This document shows positions 45,106 to 54,558 of a DNA stretch of 63,427 nucleotides, in pieces. A program made the translations under genes and the position numbers. The DNA is from an uncultured Mucilaginibacter sp. (lineage in GTDB: Bacteria > Bacteroidota > Bacteroidia > Sphingobacteriales > Sphingobacteriaceae). Each line of letters starts with the position of its first letter. Position 1 is the stretch's first letter. The notes under the pieces were generated by a model. The model did no database searches. It saw only the letters and a list, made by a program, of their open reading frames with translations, and was not told where the DNA came from. Where the stretch lies: contig CAIPFE010000061.1 of assembly GCA_903864275.1 (NCBI GenBank), forward strand, positions 1 to 63,427, read 5' to 3'.

Positions 45106-47793
45106 ATGAAAAAGTGTAGCCTGCTAAGCTTAAGTTTGGCATTTTGTTGCCTCAGTTTTTTAAGTGCTCAGCCAACCATTAAACAAACCATCAATTCAAA
45201 CTGGGAATTCTTTAAAGGTGATATTCCCGGTTTTCCTGGTAAAAATGTGGCTGCTGTAAAATGGGAGAAAATATCATTGCCTCACAGCTGGAATACAACC
45301 GATGTAAACCAGGATACCGGTTATTACAGGGGCATTGGCTGGTATAAAAAAACAGTTTATGTGCCTGCTTCCTGGCAAGGTAAAAGCATTTACCTGTATT
45401 TTGAAGGCGCCAACCAGGTTGCCGAAGTATACATTAATGGTAAAATAGCGGGAAGGCATATCGGCGGTTACACTGCCTTTAGCTTCCCTGTCAGCAAATC
45501 GCTTAATTATAGTAAGGATTCATTAACTGCCAATGAGATTTTGGTTAAGCTGGATAACAGCAATAACGAAAACATACCGCCATTAACAGCAGATTTTACG
45601 TTTTTTGGCGGCATTTACCGGGACGTTTACCTCGTTAGCGCAAGCTCCGTCCATTTTAATATGGACAGCAGCGCCGCAGGCGGGGTAAGGATTAAAACAC
45701 CGCAGGTGAGCGATGCTGACGCAAGCGTTACGGTCGACGGCGCAATTACCAATAGCACCGATCGCAAAGAAAAAGTGCAAATCGTTTCATCGATCTTTAC
45801 TGCCGATGGAAAATTGGTTAAAGAAGTAAGATCGAGCTTAAGTTTACCTGCAAACGCTACAACTGAATTTTCAGAATCAATAAATTCTATTTTAAACCTG
45901 CATCTATGGTCGCCGGATGATCCGTATTTATACCATGTAGTGAGTTGCATTTATGATAAAGATGGCAATTTGCTCGACCGGCAAACCAATCCATTGGGTT
46001 TACGCTGGTTCAAATTTGACGCCGCGACCGGATTTTATTTAAACGGAAAACCAATAAAGTTAATAGGGGCAAACCGTCACCAGGATTATAAAGGGATGGC
46101 CAACGCCCTGCCCGATGCCATGCATGAAGGCGATATAGCACTTTTAAAGGCAATGGGCGCAAACTTTGTACGTATTTCCCATTATCCGCAGGACCCGGCG
46201 GTGTTAGAAGCCTGCGATCGCTTGGGTATCCTCGCCTCAGAAGAAATTCCTATTGTAAACCGAATAACGCAATCGGTCGAGTTTACTGACAATTGCAAGC
46301 GCATGCAGCTGGAGATGATCAGGCAAAATTTTAATCATCCCTGCGTGATAATATGGGCTTATATGAACGAGGTGCTGCTGGTTCCGCGCTTTCAGCGGGA
46401 TTCGCCAGAACAGCAAAAATATTTTGGCGATGTAGCTAAACTGGCCAAAACACTGGATAGCCTTACGCGTAAGGAAGACCTTTCGCGGTATACGATGATC
46501 TCATGTCATGGTGATTTTGACCGATATAATAAAGCCGGCATTACCCAGATCCCGCAAATTATTGGCTGGAATTTATACTATGGCTGGTATGCGCCAGCTT
46601 TTGAAGGGTTTGGGCAATTTTTAGACAGGCACCACCGCGAACTGCCGGATAAACCGTTAATAGTTACCGAATACGGCGCCGATGGCGATACCAGGCTGCA
46701 CAGCTTTGAGCCCGAACGGTTTGATAAAACCATCGAATATCAAACGCTCTATCACAAAAACTATTTAAAAGCTATAATGGATAGGCCGTTCGTGGGCGGG
46801 GGCGCCATGTGGTGCCTCGTTGATTTTAATTCATACGCCCGTATTGATGCGGCCCCGCACACAAATACCAAAGGCGTCGCGACCGACCAGCGGGTGCCGA
46901 AAGATGTATACTATTATTACCAGGCTAACCTGTTAAAACAGCCTTTTATAAAAATCGGGTCGCGCAACTGGACGATAAGGGGAGGAGTGGCCGATGAAAG
47001 CCGGACCTGTGCACAACCGGTAGAAATATACAGCAATTTGCCGGAAGTAAGTTTATGGCTTAACGGTAAACTGCTAAGCACCCAAGCGGTGAAAGATAAA
47101 GTTGCGTTGTTTAATGTGCCTTTTATCAATGGGTTAAATAATTTAAAAGCGTCATCGATAAAAGATGGGGTTAGTTACGAAGATTTTGCCGGGATACACT
47201 TTCAAATGCAGCCGGTTTTACTGAAGGATACCCTCCTCCCATTTACCGAGCTCGACATAAGTTTGGGTGATACCCGTTTTTACGCCGATGACAAATTACA
47301 ACAGGTTTGGCTCCCCGAAAAGCCATATTCACCCGGCAGTTGGGGATATATTGGTGGCCACGTTTTTAATATGAAGGGCAATAACCTTCAAAAAGCAGGT
47401 ACAAATAGAAATATATTGGGTACAGATTACGACCCGGTATATGCCACGCAACGCGTAGGGATAGATGATTTTAAACTGGATGTACCTGATGGCAAATACC
47501 AGGTCACCCTGCTTTTTGCTGAATTACTCTCGAGCAAAGAACGGGAAGACCTGGTTTATAACCTGAATAATAATGCCCAAAAGGAAGAGGCTGCGAACCG
47601 CAGCTTTGATGTTTTTATTAATGGCGAAAAAGTATTGGAGGGGTTAGGCGATGACAACTATTTAGAACCTGAACGTGCGTTTTCGGTGAGGTATGCTATC
47701 GATGTTATTAACGGAAAGGGCATTGACGTCAGCTTTAAAGTTTTAAAGGGTGCAAGCATCCTGAACGGGATACAGGTTAAAAGAATATTTTAA
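45106..47793 (+). CDS. Secreted GH2 glycosidase with C-terminal malectin domain
   Basis: 895 residues from ATG 45106 (MKKCSLLSLSLAFCCLSFLSAQ is a signal peptide, so the in-frame ATG at 45070 is rejected). Order: sugar-binding N-terminal domain (LPHSWNTTDV), immunoglobulin-like domain, TIM barrel with LIGANRHQDY, acid/base pair Asn421-Glu422 in WAYMNE and nucleophile Glu522 in VTEYGAD, then a malectin-type carbohydrate-binding domain (about residue 720 to the end). GH2 covers beta-galactosidases, beta-mannosidases and beta-glucuronidases; the text does not decide which. Malectin tails are typical of Bacteroidota GH2 enzymes. Confidence 0.9.
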   Translation: MKKCSLLSLSLAFCCLSFLSAQPTIKQTINSNWEFFKGDIPGFPGKNVAAVKWEKISLPHSWNTTDVNQDTGYYRGIGWYKKTVYVPASWQGKSIYLYFEGANQVAEVYINGKIAGRHIGGYTAFSFPVSKSLNYSKDSLTANEILVKLDNSNNENIPPLTADFTFFGGIYRDVYLVSASSVHFNMDSSAAGGVRIKTPQVSDADASVTVDGAITNSTDRKEKVQIVSSIFTADGKLVKEVRSSLSLPANATTEFSESINSILNLHLWSPDDPYLYHVVSCIYDKDGNLLDRQTNPLGLRWFKFDAATGFYLNGKPIKLIGANRHQDYKGMANALPDAMHEGDIALLKAMGANFVRISHYPQDPAVLEACDRLGILASEEIPIVNRITQSVEFTDNCKRMQLEMIRQNFNHPCVIIWAYMNEVLLVPRFQRDSPEQQKYFGDVAKLAKTLDSLTRKEDLSRYTMISCHGDFDRYNKAGITQIPQIIGWNLYYGWYAPAFEGFGQFLDRHHRELPDKPLIVTEYGADGDTRLHSFEPERFDKTIEYQTLYHKNYLKAIMDRPFVGGGAMWCLVDFNSYARIDAAPHTNTKGVATDQRVPKDVYYYYQANLLKQPFIKIGSRNWTIRGGVADESRTCAQPVEIYSNLPEVSLWLNGKLLSTQAVKDKVALFNVPFINGLNNLKASSIKDGVSYEDFAGIHFQMQPVLLKDTLLPFTELDISLGDTRFYADDKLQQVWLPEKPYSPGSWGYIGGHVFNMKGNNLQKAGTNRNILGTDYDPVYATQRVGIDDFKLDVPDGKYQVTLLFAELLSSKEREDLVYNLNNNAQKEEAANRSFDVFINGEKVLEGLGDDNYLEPERAFSVRYAIDVINGKGIDVSFKVLKGASILNGIQVKRIF

Positions 47794-47956
47794 AAAGCCT
47801 TTCAATTATTCTACTATTTTAAATTTCAGGCAAATATTAACGTATGGTTTATAACAGGATGCCTTTTGCCTGTGTTTTTCATCTAAATAATACTTTCAAT
47901 CAAACCTTTATGTATTTTTAAAGTCATAGTACTGACTAAACTTACGCAGTTCGGCT

Positions 47957-50900
47957 ATGCCGGTTGATATACTATTGATGAGAGTGAAAATTTTTGCGCG
48001 GATTATAATCACAGTAGTCGTTATATGCTGTTGTGCCGTTACGGCCCGATCACAAAATACAACCAATAGTGGAACGGAATTCTGGACCGCATATATGGAC
48101 CATATTAACGGCGCGAGCACCGACGGCAACGGTGATGACGGGGGCAGCCTGATGAGTTTGTACATTACTTCGGGTGTTAACACTTCGGGTACAATAACCA
48201 TAGCCGATGGCAGTTTCGGCGCTATACCATTTACCGTTACAGCAAACCAGGTAACTATAGTAACTATCCCGCCAGCGGCATTTTTAGGCGCTGCCGGCAC
48301 GGCTAATAAAGGGATACATGTTGTGTCGCTAAAGGCCGTGGCCATTTATGCGCATATTTATGCCAAATCAGTTTCGGGAGCTACGCTACTGCTGCCTGTG
48401 AGTACATTGGGGCAGGACTACTTTTCTATTAATTATACCCAAGCATCAAATGCCAATAACTCGTATTCGGCCTTTATAGTGATAGCTACCGAGGACAATA
48501 CTACGGTTAAGATAACGCCAACGGCGGCGTTGATTGACGGCCATGCGAGCGGCACAACTTTTACGGTAAGCCTTAACAAAGGTGAATTGTACCAGGGTCT
48601 GTCGGCTGGCGACTTAACGGGAACGGTCATTAATTCTGTAAGTTCAACAACGGGCGGGTGTACTAAGATTGCTGTTTTTTCGGGCAGTTCAAAAATAGAG
48701 GTCGGTTGCAATCCTGATAAGGTAACTTCAGATAATCTTTTTCAACAGGTTTATCCAACAGCTACCTGGGGGAAAAGCTATATTACCATTCCGCTTTCTA
48801 CCAGGAATTATGACGTTTTCAGGATCGTATTAAGTAACCCTGCCACAACTACCGATCCTAATGTAAAATTAAACGGCACGCTGGTGCCGCTCAGCTCGTT
48901 TACAGGTGGTTATTACGAATTTTCATCAAAAAGTACCAATACCATTACAGCCGACCAACCTATCCAGGTGGTGCAATATGCAGTAACCCAGGGCGATAAT
49001 ATAAGTTGCGGCAATTTCAACGGCGATGTGGGCGACCCCGAGATGATATTTTTAAACCCGATTGAACAAACGTTGAACCGGGTGACATTATATTCAACAG
49101 GAAACTACCTGATATTAAAAAGTTTTATCAATGTTTTGATAAAAACTGCTTCAGTTTCAACTTTTACCCTTGATGGCGCCCCTTACACCAGCTTTTCGCC
49201 CGTAGCCGGTAATCCACTGTATTCTTATGCGCAAATAGCGGTTCAGTCGGGGCCTCAGAATGTTCAGGTGTCAACGGGTAGCCAGGGTACGCATACCATA
49301 AGTGCAGGCGATGGCTTTAATGCCATAGCTTACGGTTTTGGCCAAAAAGAATCCTATGGTTATGCAGCAGGCACTAACCTGCAGGACCTTAACGAAAATA
49401 TTACGCTGGCCGACCCCACCAATAGCGCCGTTACGCAAACAAACGGCTGCGCCGGTGTAAGCTATAAGCTGGAACTTACCCTGCCTTACCTTACGTCGAA
49501 TATTGTGTGGAACCTTGGCGGCGGCATTACTTATACCGACAGCAATCCTGTCCCGGTCGCTACCATAGTAAAAGGGACCCAGACGCTGTACCTGTACCAG
49601 TATAATAAACCGGTGGTTTATAATACTCCCGGCGATTTGACAGTGATTGCCACTGTGTTCAATCCTACCGTGGGCGCGTGCGGAAACAATGATATTGTAG
49701 AATTTGACTTTACCATTTCGGCGCCGCCAACCGCTGATTTTAGTGCGACCGACCTTTGCCCGGGCGTGTCTGCATCATTCACGGATAAAACAAACCTCAA
49801 TGGCGGCTTCATAAAAACCTGGCTTTGGGATTTTGGCGATAACACTACTTCCGCATTGCAAAATCCCCAGCATTTGTATGCTGCGCCCGGGAATTATAAT
49901 GTGACGTTAACAGTTACCAACACAAGTGGCTGCAGTTCGGCTATAATGATGCCGGTTCAGATCAACCAAAAACCTATTGCTGCTTTCTTACCTTCGACGC
50001 CCGATTGTGCAAATCAAAGCATTACTTTTACTGATCAGTCCACCTCGGTTGACGGAAATATTGTTCAGTGGTTATGGGATTTTGGAGATGGGGCGACCCA
50101 AACCGTTACCAGTAATCAACCGCTTAGCCACATTTATGCAAACACTGGTGCCTATACGGTAAAGTTAACGGTAGTCAGCAGTTTTGGCTGTTCAAGCGAC
50201 CTAATGTCACAACTAGTAACAATTCATCCTGTACCTGCAGTTGATTTTAGTTTGCCCGCGATATGCCTCAACGACGTTTATGCACAATTTAATGATAAAA
50301 GCACGATTGCGGACGGCTCGGAAGCTACTTTCACCTACTTGTGGAACTTTGGCGACCCCAACGCAGACCCTGCGAACCCAAATACTTCGACAGATCAAAA
50401 TCCCAAACATAAATATTCGCAGGCGAGCAATTATACCGTTACCCTTACCGTAACTTCCGAAGCGGGCTGCGCTTATTCAAAAACCCAGACATTTACCGTA
50501 AATGGCGACATCCCTGTAGCCACTTTCGTAATAGAGAACAAGGCCAATTTATGCAGCAGCGACCAGGTTGTATTTGATGATCAGTCGACCGTAAATTTTG
50601 GCAGCATCACAAAAATCGTCTGGTATTTTGATTACACCAATAACCCGACTGATGCAACGGTGTTTTTACCGGGCAGCTTCCCGGCAGACCGTAAATACCT
50701 TCACGATTACGGTTTGTTTAATTCGCCGCTTACAAAATCATATACCATAAGGATGGATGTATATTCGGGGATAACATGCGTTAATACTACCGAGCAAAGC
50801 ATCACTATCAATGCAAATCCCATAGTTACGCTGTCATCGATAAGCCCGATATGTCAGCTTACGCAGCCGGCACAGATCATTGAAAACAGGAATGGATTTA

Positions 50901-51553
50901 ACGGCACCGGTGTATTCTCCGGCAAGGGGGTGTCACCCACCGGTTTGTTCGATCCTTCGGTATCCGGCAACGGTAACTTTACAATAAATTATACCTTTAC
51001 CGCACAAAACGGGTGCAGCTATTCAACAACTGAACAGGTTGTGGTCAGCCCGTCCCCGACAGTTGCAACCGGCCCTGACCTATACGAACTCCAGGGTGGC
51101 CAGCTCACTATCCCCGCCGCCGCAACCGGCGACAACCTGACTTATCAATGGACACCCTCCACCGGTTTAGATCATGATAACATTTTAACCCCGGTAGCTA
51201 CCCCGGCCGTAACTACAACCTATAAACTGGTTGCAACCAATCCTGAAGGATGCACGGCCGCCGCAGAGATCACCGTAAATGTTTTACCGGCCCCCGTTAT
51301 ACCCAACGCATTTACACCAAACGGCGATGGAATAAACGATACCTGGGACATTAAATACCTGAATACCTACCCGGGCTGTACAGTTGAAGTATTTAACAGG
51401 TGGGGCCAGAAACTTTATTCCTCAAATGGTTACCCCGTTCCCTGGGATGGCAGCTACAAAGGTGCGGCACTGCCCGTTGGCACTTACTATTACATTATCG
51501 ACCCAAAAAATGGTCGAAGTACCATATCAGGGTATGTGGCGATTATTAAGTAG
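47957..51553 (+). CDS. T9SS-secreted IgGFc-binding/PKD surface protein
   Basis: 1198 residues. Signal peptide after MRVKIFARIIITVVVICCCAVTA (a second Met at 47978 is equally usable). The N-terminal half (about 35-460) resembles the IgGFc-binding protein N-terminal domain (TEFWTAYMDHI, LYITSGVNTSGTITI). It is followed by three PKD domains (WLWDFGDNTTS, WLWDFGDGATQ, YLWNFGDPNAD), a degenerate fourth, a further beta domain, and a T9SS type B sorting domain (FTPNGDGINDTWDIKYL to ISGYVAIIK). It should be displayed at the surface. The ligand is unknown. Confidence 0.85.
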   Translation: MPVDILLMRVKIFARIIITVVVICCCAVTARSQNTTNSGTEFWTAYMDHINGASTDGNGDDGGSLMSLYITSGVNTSGTITIADGSFGAIPFTVTANQVTIVTIPPAAFLGAAGTANKGIHVVSLKAVAIYAHIYAKSVSGATLLLPVSTLGQDYFSINYTQASNANNSYSAFIVIATEDNTTVKITPTAALIDGHASGTTFTVSLNKGELYQGLSAGDLTGTVINSVSSTTGGCTKIAVFSGSSKIEVGCNPDKVTSDNLFQQVYPTATWGKSYITIPLSTRNYDVFRIVLSNPATTTDPNVKLNGTLVPLSSFTGGYYEFSSKSTNTITADQPIQVVQYAVTQGDNISCGNFNGDVGDPEMIFLNPIEQTLNRVTLYSTGNYLILKSFINVLIKTASVSTFTLDGAPYTSFSPVAGNPLYSYAQIAVQSGPQNVQVSTGSQGTHTISAGDGFNAIAYGFGQKESYGYAAGTNLQDLNENITLADPTNSAVTQTNGCAGVSYKLELTLPYLTSNIVWNLGGGITYTDSNPVPVATIVKGTQTLYLYQYNKPVVYNTPGDLTVIATVFNPTVGACGNNDIVEFDFTISAPPTADFSATDLCPGVSASFTDKTNLNGGFIKTWLWDFGDNTTSALQNPQHLYAAPGNYNVTLTVTNTSGCSSAIMMPVQINQKPIAAFLPSTPDCANQSITFTDQSTSVDGNIVQWLWDFGDGATQTVTSNQPLSHIYANTGAYTVKLTVVSSFGCSSDLMSQLVTIHPVPAVDFSLPAICLNDVYAQFNDKSTIADGSEATFTYLWNFGDPNADPANPNTSTDQNPKHKYSQASNYTVTLTVTSEAGCAYSKTQTFTVNGDIPVATFVIENKANLCSSDQVVFDDQSTVNFGSITKIVWYFDYTNNPTDATVFLPGSFPADRKYLHDYGLFNSPLTKSYTIRMDVYSGITCVNTTEQSITINANPIVTLSSISPICQLTQPAQIIENRNGFNGTGVFSGKGVSPTGLFDPSVSGNGNFTINYTFTAQNGCSYSTTEQVVVSPSPTVATGPDLYELQGGQLTIPAAATGDNLTYQWTPSTGLDHDNILTPVATPAVTTTYKLVATNPEGCTAAAEITVNVLPAPVIPNAFTPNGDGINDTWDIKYLNTYPGCTVEVFNRWGQKLYSSNGYPVPWDGSYKGAALPVGTYYYIIDPKNGRSTISGYVAIIK

Positions 51554-51556
51554 GTT

Positions 51557-51590
51557 TTAGAGGTTAGAGATTGGAAATCAGAGGTTAGTT
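51557..51590 (+). repeat. Unpaired tandem-word block (locus D)
   Basis: GGTTTTAGAGGTTAGAGATT and then GGAAATCAGAGGTTAG: TTAGAGGTTAG-like words immediately after the stop of the preceding T9SS gene. The block TTAGAGGTTAGnGATTGGAnA recurs at 54386-54408 behind the next T9SS gene. Confidence 0.5.
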
Positions 51591-51706
51591 GTTGTAAATT
51601 TCGTAATTTCACAAATCCGAAAAAGCGGGCTCCCATAGATATTTTTTTGAAACGTTGCAATCTTTAAGTATTTGCAATCGTTTTTCATAGCGCACAGGCC
51701 AAGCCG

Positions 51707-54382
51707 ATGAAAAGATTTTTATTTGTCATAAGTATTATAACATCTATTTTCTCTTTGTCCCCCAAAGTACAGGCACAATACAATCAAACCGTTACTGGCG
51801 GCAGCGCCACTACAGCCGTTAATTTTCCGGGCACGGGGTGTACTTATAATTGGGTTAATGATATGCCTGGTATAGGCTTGGCTGCAAGGGGCACGGGCAA
51901 TATCGCATCATTTACAGCCGTAAATACCGGCAGCACTTCAATTACAGCTACTATCACAGCTACGCCTGTTCCATCTAATTTTGCATATTTTGCTGATTAT
52001 CCCACCAGCTCGGTTGCTGTGCTTAATACAACAACCGGCCAGGTGGCAGCCTCGATCACGGTTGGCAATGCGCCGGCGGGCGTTTCGGTGAGCCCGGATG
52101 GAAGTCATGTCTATGTTGCAAATCAAGCGGATGGGACTGTTTCGGTGATCGATGCTGCCACAAATACCGTTGCGGCCCTGGTAACTGTTGGCATTAGCCC
52201 TTTAGGCATCTGCGTAAGCCCTGACGGCAAATGGGTTTATGTTGGAAATGAAAACCCCGGTTCAATTTCCGTCATCAACGCTTCGACCAACACAGTGGCG
52301 ACGACTTTTCCGGTAAGCGGTGTATATGGCCTGGCAGTAAGCCCGGATGGCAACATTTTATATGTAACAATGGCGGGTGGTCAGGTCATTGTGATTAATG
52401 CGATTAGTTATACGGTATTGAGTACAATACCTATCGGCGCCTTTCCGGGTCAAATTGTGATTAGCCCTGATGGGAAAACTGCTTATGTACCCTGCGTCTT
52501 AAATACCAACCCTTTATCCAGCTCCGTTTATGTGGTCAACTTAACCACTAATGTGGTTTCAGCGATCATACCTGTAGGTTCCTTTGCTGTAGGAATTGCC
52601 ATAAGCCCCGATGGCAGCCGGCTTTACGTAACAAACAGGGTAGATAATACCGTTTCAGTAATAAATACTGCAAATAACTTATTGGTTGCTAATATTCTAA
52701 TTGGGCCGGTAATATCGATCGGTATTTCAGTTAGCGCAGATGGCAAGAAAATATATGTGGGCAATGACAGTTCGAACGCTGCGGTAGTGATTGATGCATC
52801 AACCTTGGCAATATCAGCTACGATAGGAGGGGTAGGCACAATCCCGGATCCTATCGGTAATTTCGTCTCTGCCGGCTTTGGTTGCACCGGTACACCAATC
52901 ACCTTCACCATTACCGTAAACCCGGCAGTTTCCGGTATCACCGCAGGCGCTGCCACAGGCAACATTTCCGCCTGCGCGGGCACAGCTTCAGCAAGCCCGG
53001 ATATCCAGCAATTCACGGTTTCCGGCATTGATTTAACCGCTGACATTGTAGCTACAGCACCAAACAACTTTGATATATCACTCTCGGCGGCAAGCGGGTT
53101 CGGGAACAGTGTAACGCTTCCGTTATCTGGTGGCGCCGTAAATAGTACGATAATTTACGTTCGGTCAGCGGCTTCGGCTTCGGCCGTACCTATTTCCGGA
53201 AATGTTGTTCTGACGTCAGGGCTGGTAACTGTTAAAGTACCTGTAACAGGTATAGTAAACGCGTTGCCAACGGTAAACGCGGTGCCTGGCCAAACGAGGG
53301 CAAACGGGGCTGCCACATCAGCTATTAATTTTTCTGGCACGGGCGATACCTTTAATTGGGTTAACGATACACCCGGTATAGGGTTGCCAGCAAGCGGTGC
53401 CGGAAATATCCCCTCATTTACGGCAATAAATGCTGGCAGCAGCCCCGTGAAAGCCTATGTTACGGTTACCCCAATAAGCCTGGGTACCGGCTGCAGCGGC
53501 GTCCCTGTTTTGTTTACTATTACAGTAACCCCAACGTTGCTATCAGTAATAACCGCGGCAGGCAGCCCGACACCCTTAAACACCATCTATGGCACGCCTT
53601 CAGCATCAACCACTTTTACAGTTTCAGGATCAGGTATGACGGCAGGTATTTTAATTACCCCGCCCGCAGGGTTTGAGGTAAGTACTGATGGTATTAATTT
53701 TAGCGGCACTGTTACTGTGGGCGGGACAGGTACCATTGCGGCCACCACCATTTATATCAGGTTAACATCATCCGCACCGGTTAACCCTTATTCCGGAAAT
53801 ATTGTTTTGAGTAGTACTGGCGCTGCCGATGTTAATGTAGCCATGCCGGTGAGTACCGTAACTCCGGCGCCTTTAACTATTACAGCAAATAATGAAAGCA
53901 AAGTTTACGGGGAAGCCAACCCGGTTTTAACAGTAACTTACAGCGGCTTTGTAAATAACGACGGCGTTGCCCAGTTAACTACTCCGCCAGCAATAAGCAC
54001 TGCAGCCGTCACCACATCGCCGGCCGGCCAATATCCTGTTACCGCCTCAGGGGCGACAGATCCAAACTATACGATCACTTATCTACCGGGTGTATTGACC
54101 ATTAACCCGCAGCCCCAGGCAATCAAAGTGCCCAATACTTTTACCCCGAATGGTGACGGGGTTAATGATACCTGGAATATCAAATACCTCGATCTTTATC
54201 CAAATTGTACCGTTATGATATTCAACAGATGGGGACAAAATGTATATTCGTCAATCGGTTATGGCATCCCATGGGATGGTACCTATCATGGCTCAGCGTT
54301 GCCTACGGCAACCTATTATTATATTATAAACTTAAAAAATGGCCTTAAAGCTTTATCAGGACCGGTAACTATTATCAGGTAG
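51707..54382 (+). CDS. T9SS-secreted beta-propeller/Ig-like surface protein
   Basis: 891 residues. Signal peptide (MKRFLFVISIITSIFSLSPK, cleavage near QAQ). An Ig-like domain (AVNFPGTGCTYNWVNDMPGI) is interrupted by a seven-bladed YVTN propeller with VSPDG(S/K) blades (about residues 85-385), and its remainder (FGCTGTPITFTITVNP) follows. Then a beta domain, an uninterrupted copy of the Ig-like domain (INFSGTGDTFNWVNDTPGI to CSGVPVLFTITVTP), another beta domain, an MBG-like domain and a T9SS type B sorting domain (VPNTFTPNGDGVNDTW). Probably a surface-exposed binding protein. The neighbour downstream is its paralogue. Confidence 0.85.
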   Translation: MKRFLFVISIITSIFSLSPKVQAQYNQTVTGGSATTAVNFPGTGCTYNWVNDMPGIGLAARGTGNIASFTAVNTGSTSITATITATPVPSNFAYFADYPTSSVAVLNTTTGQVAASITVGNAPAGVSVSPDGSHVYVANQADGTVSVIDAATNTVAALVTVGISPLGICVSPDGKWVYVGNENPGSISVINASTNTVATTFPVSGVYGLAVSPDGNILYVTMAGGQVIVINAISYTVLSTIPIGAFPGQIVISPDGKTAYVPCVLNTNPLSSSVYVVNLTTNVVSAIIPVGSFAVGIAISPDGSRLYVTNRVDNTVSVINTANNLLVANILIGPVISIGISVSADGKKIYVGNDSSNAAVVIDASTLAISATIGGVGTIPDPIGNFVSAGFGCTGTPITFTITVNPAVSGITAGAATGNISACAGTASASPDIQQFTVSGIDLTADIVATAPNNFDISLSAASGFGNSVTLPLSGGAVNSTIIYVRSAASASAVPISGNVVLTSGLVTVKVPVTGIVNALPTVNAVPGQTRANGAATSAINFSGTGDTFNWVNDTPGIGLPASGAGNIPSFTAINAGSSPVKAYVTVTPISLGTGCSGVPVLFTITVTPTLLSVITAAGSPTPLNTIYGTPSASTTFTVSGSGMTAGILITPPAGFEVSTDGINFSGTVTVGGTGTIAATTIYIRLTSSAPVNPYSGNIVLSSTGAADVNVAMPVSTVTPAPLTITANNESKVYGEANPVLTVTYSGFVNNDGVAQLTTPPAISTAAVTTSPAGQYPVTASGATDPNYTITYLPGVLTINPQPQAIKVPNTFTPNGDGVNDTWNIKYLDLYPNCTVMIFNRWGQNVYSSIGYGIPWDGTYHGSALPTATYYYIINLKNGLKALSGPVTIIR

Positions 54383-54420
54383 GGATTAGAGGTTAGCGAT
54401 TGGAGAGCAGTGATCAGTTA
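54383..54420 (+). repeat. Unpaired tandem-word block (locus E)
   Basis: GGATTAGAGGTTAGCGATTG and then GAGAGCAG: the same words as at 51557-51590, in the same position directly after a T9SS cargo gene. Probably copied along with the gene. Confidence 0.5.
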
Positions 54421-54558
54421 AAATACGGAAGGCGGAATTCCGATAACGGATTGTTAAATTTAGACCTTTTTTTTGGACTTTGGGACTGATTCAAATAATA
54501 AAATAGTGGAACTGTTACCATTTGAATTTATTTACGTAAGGAACATAAACCCCGGAAC

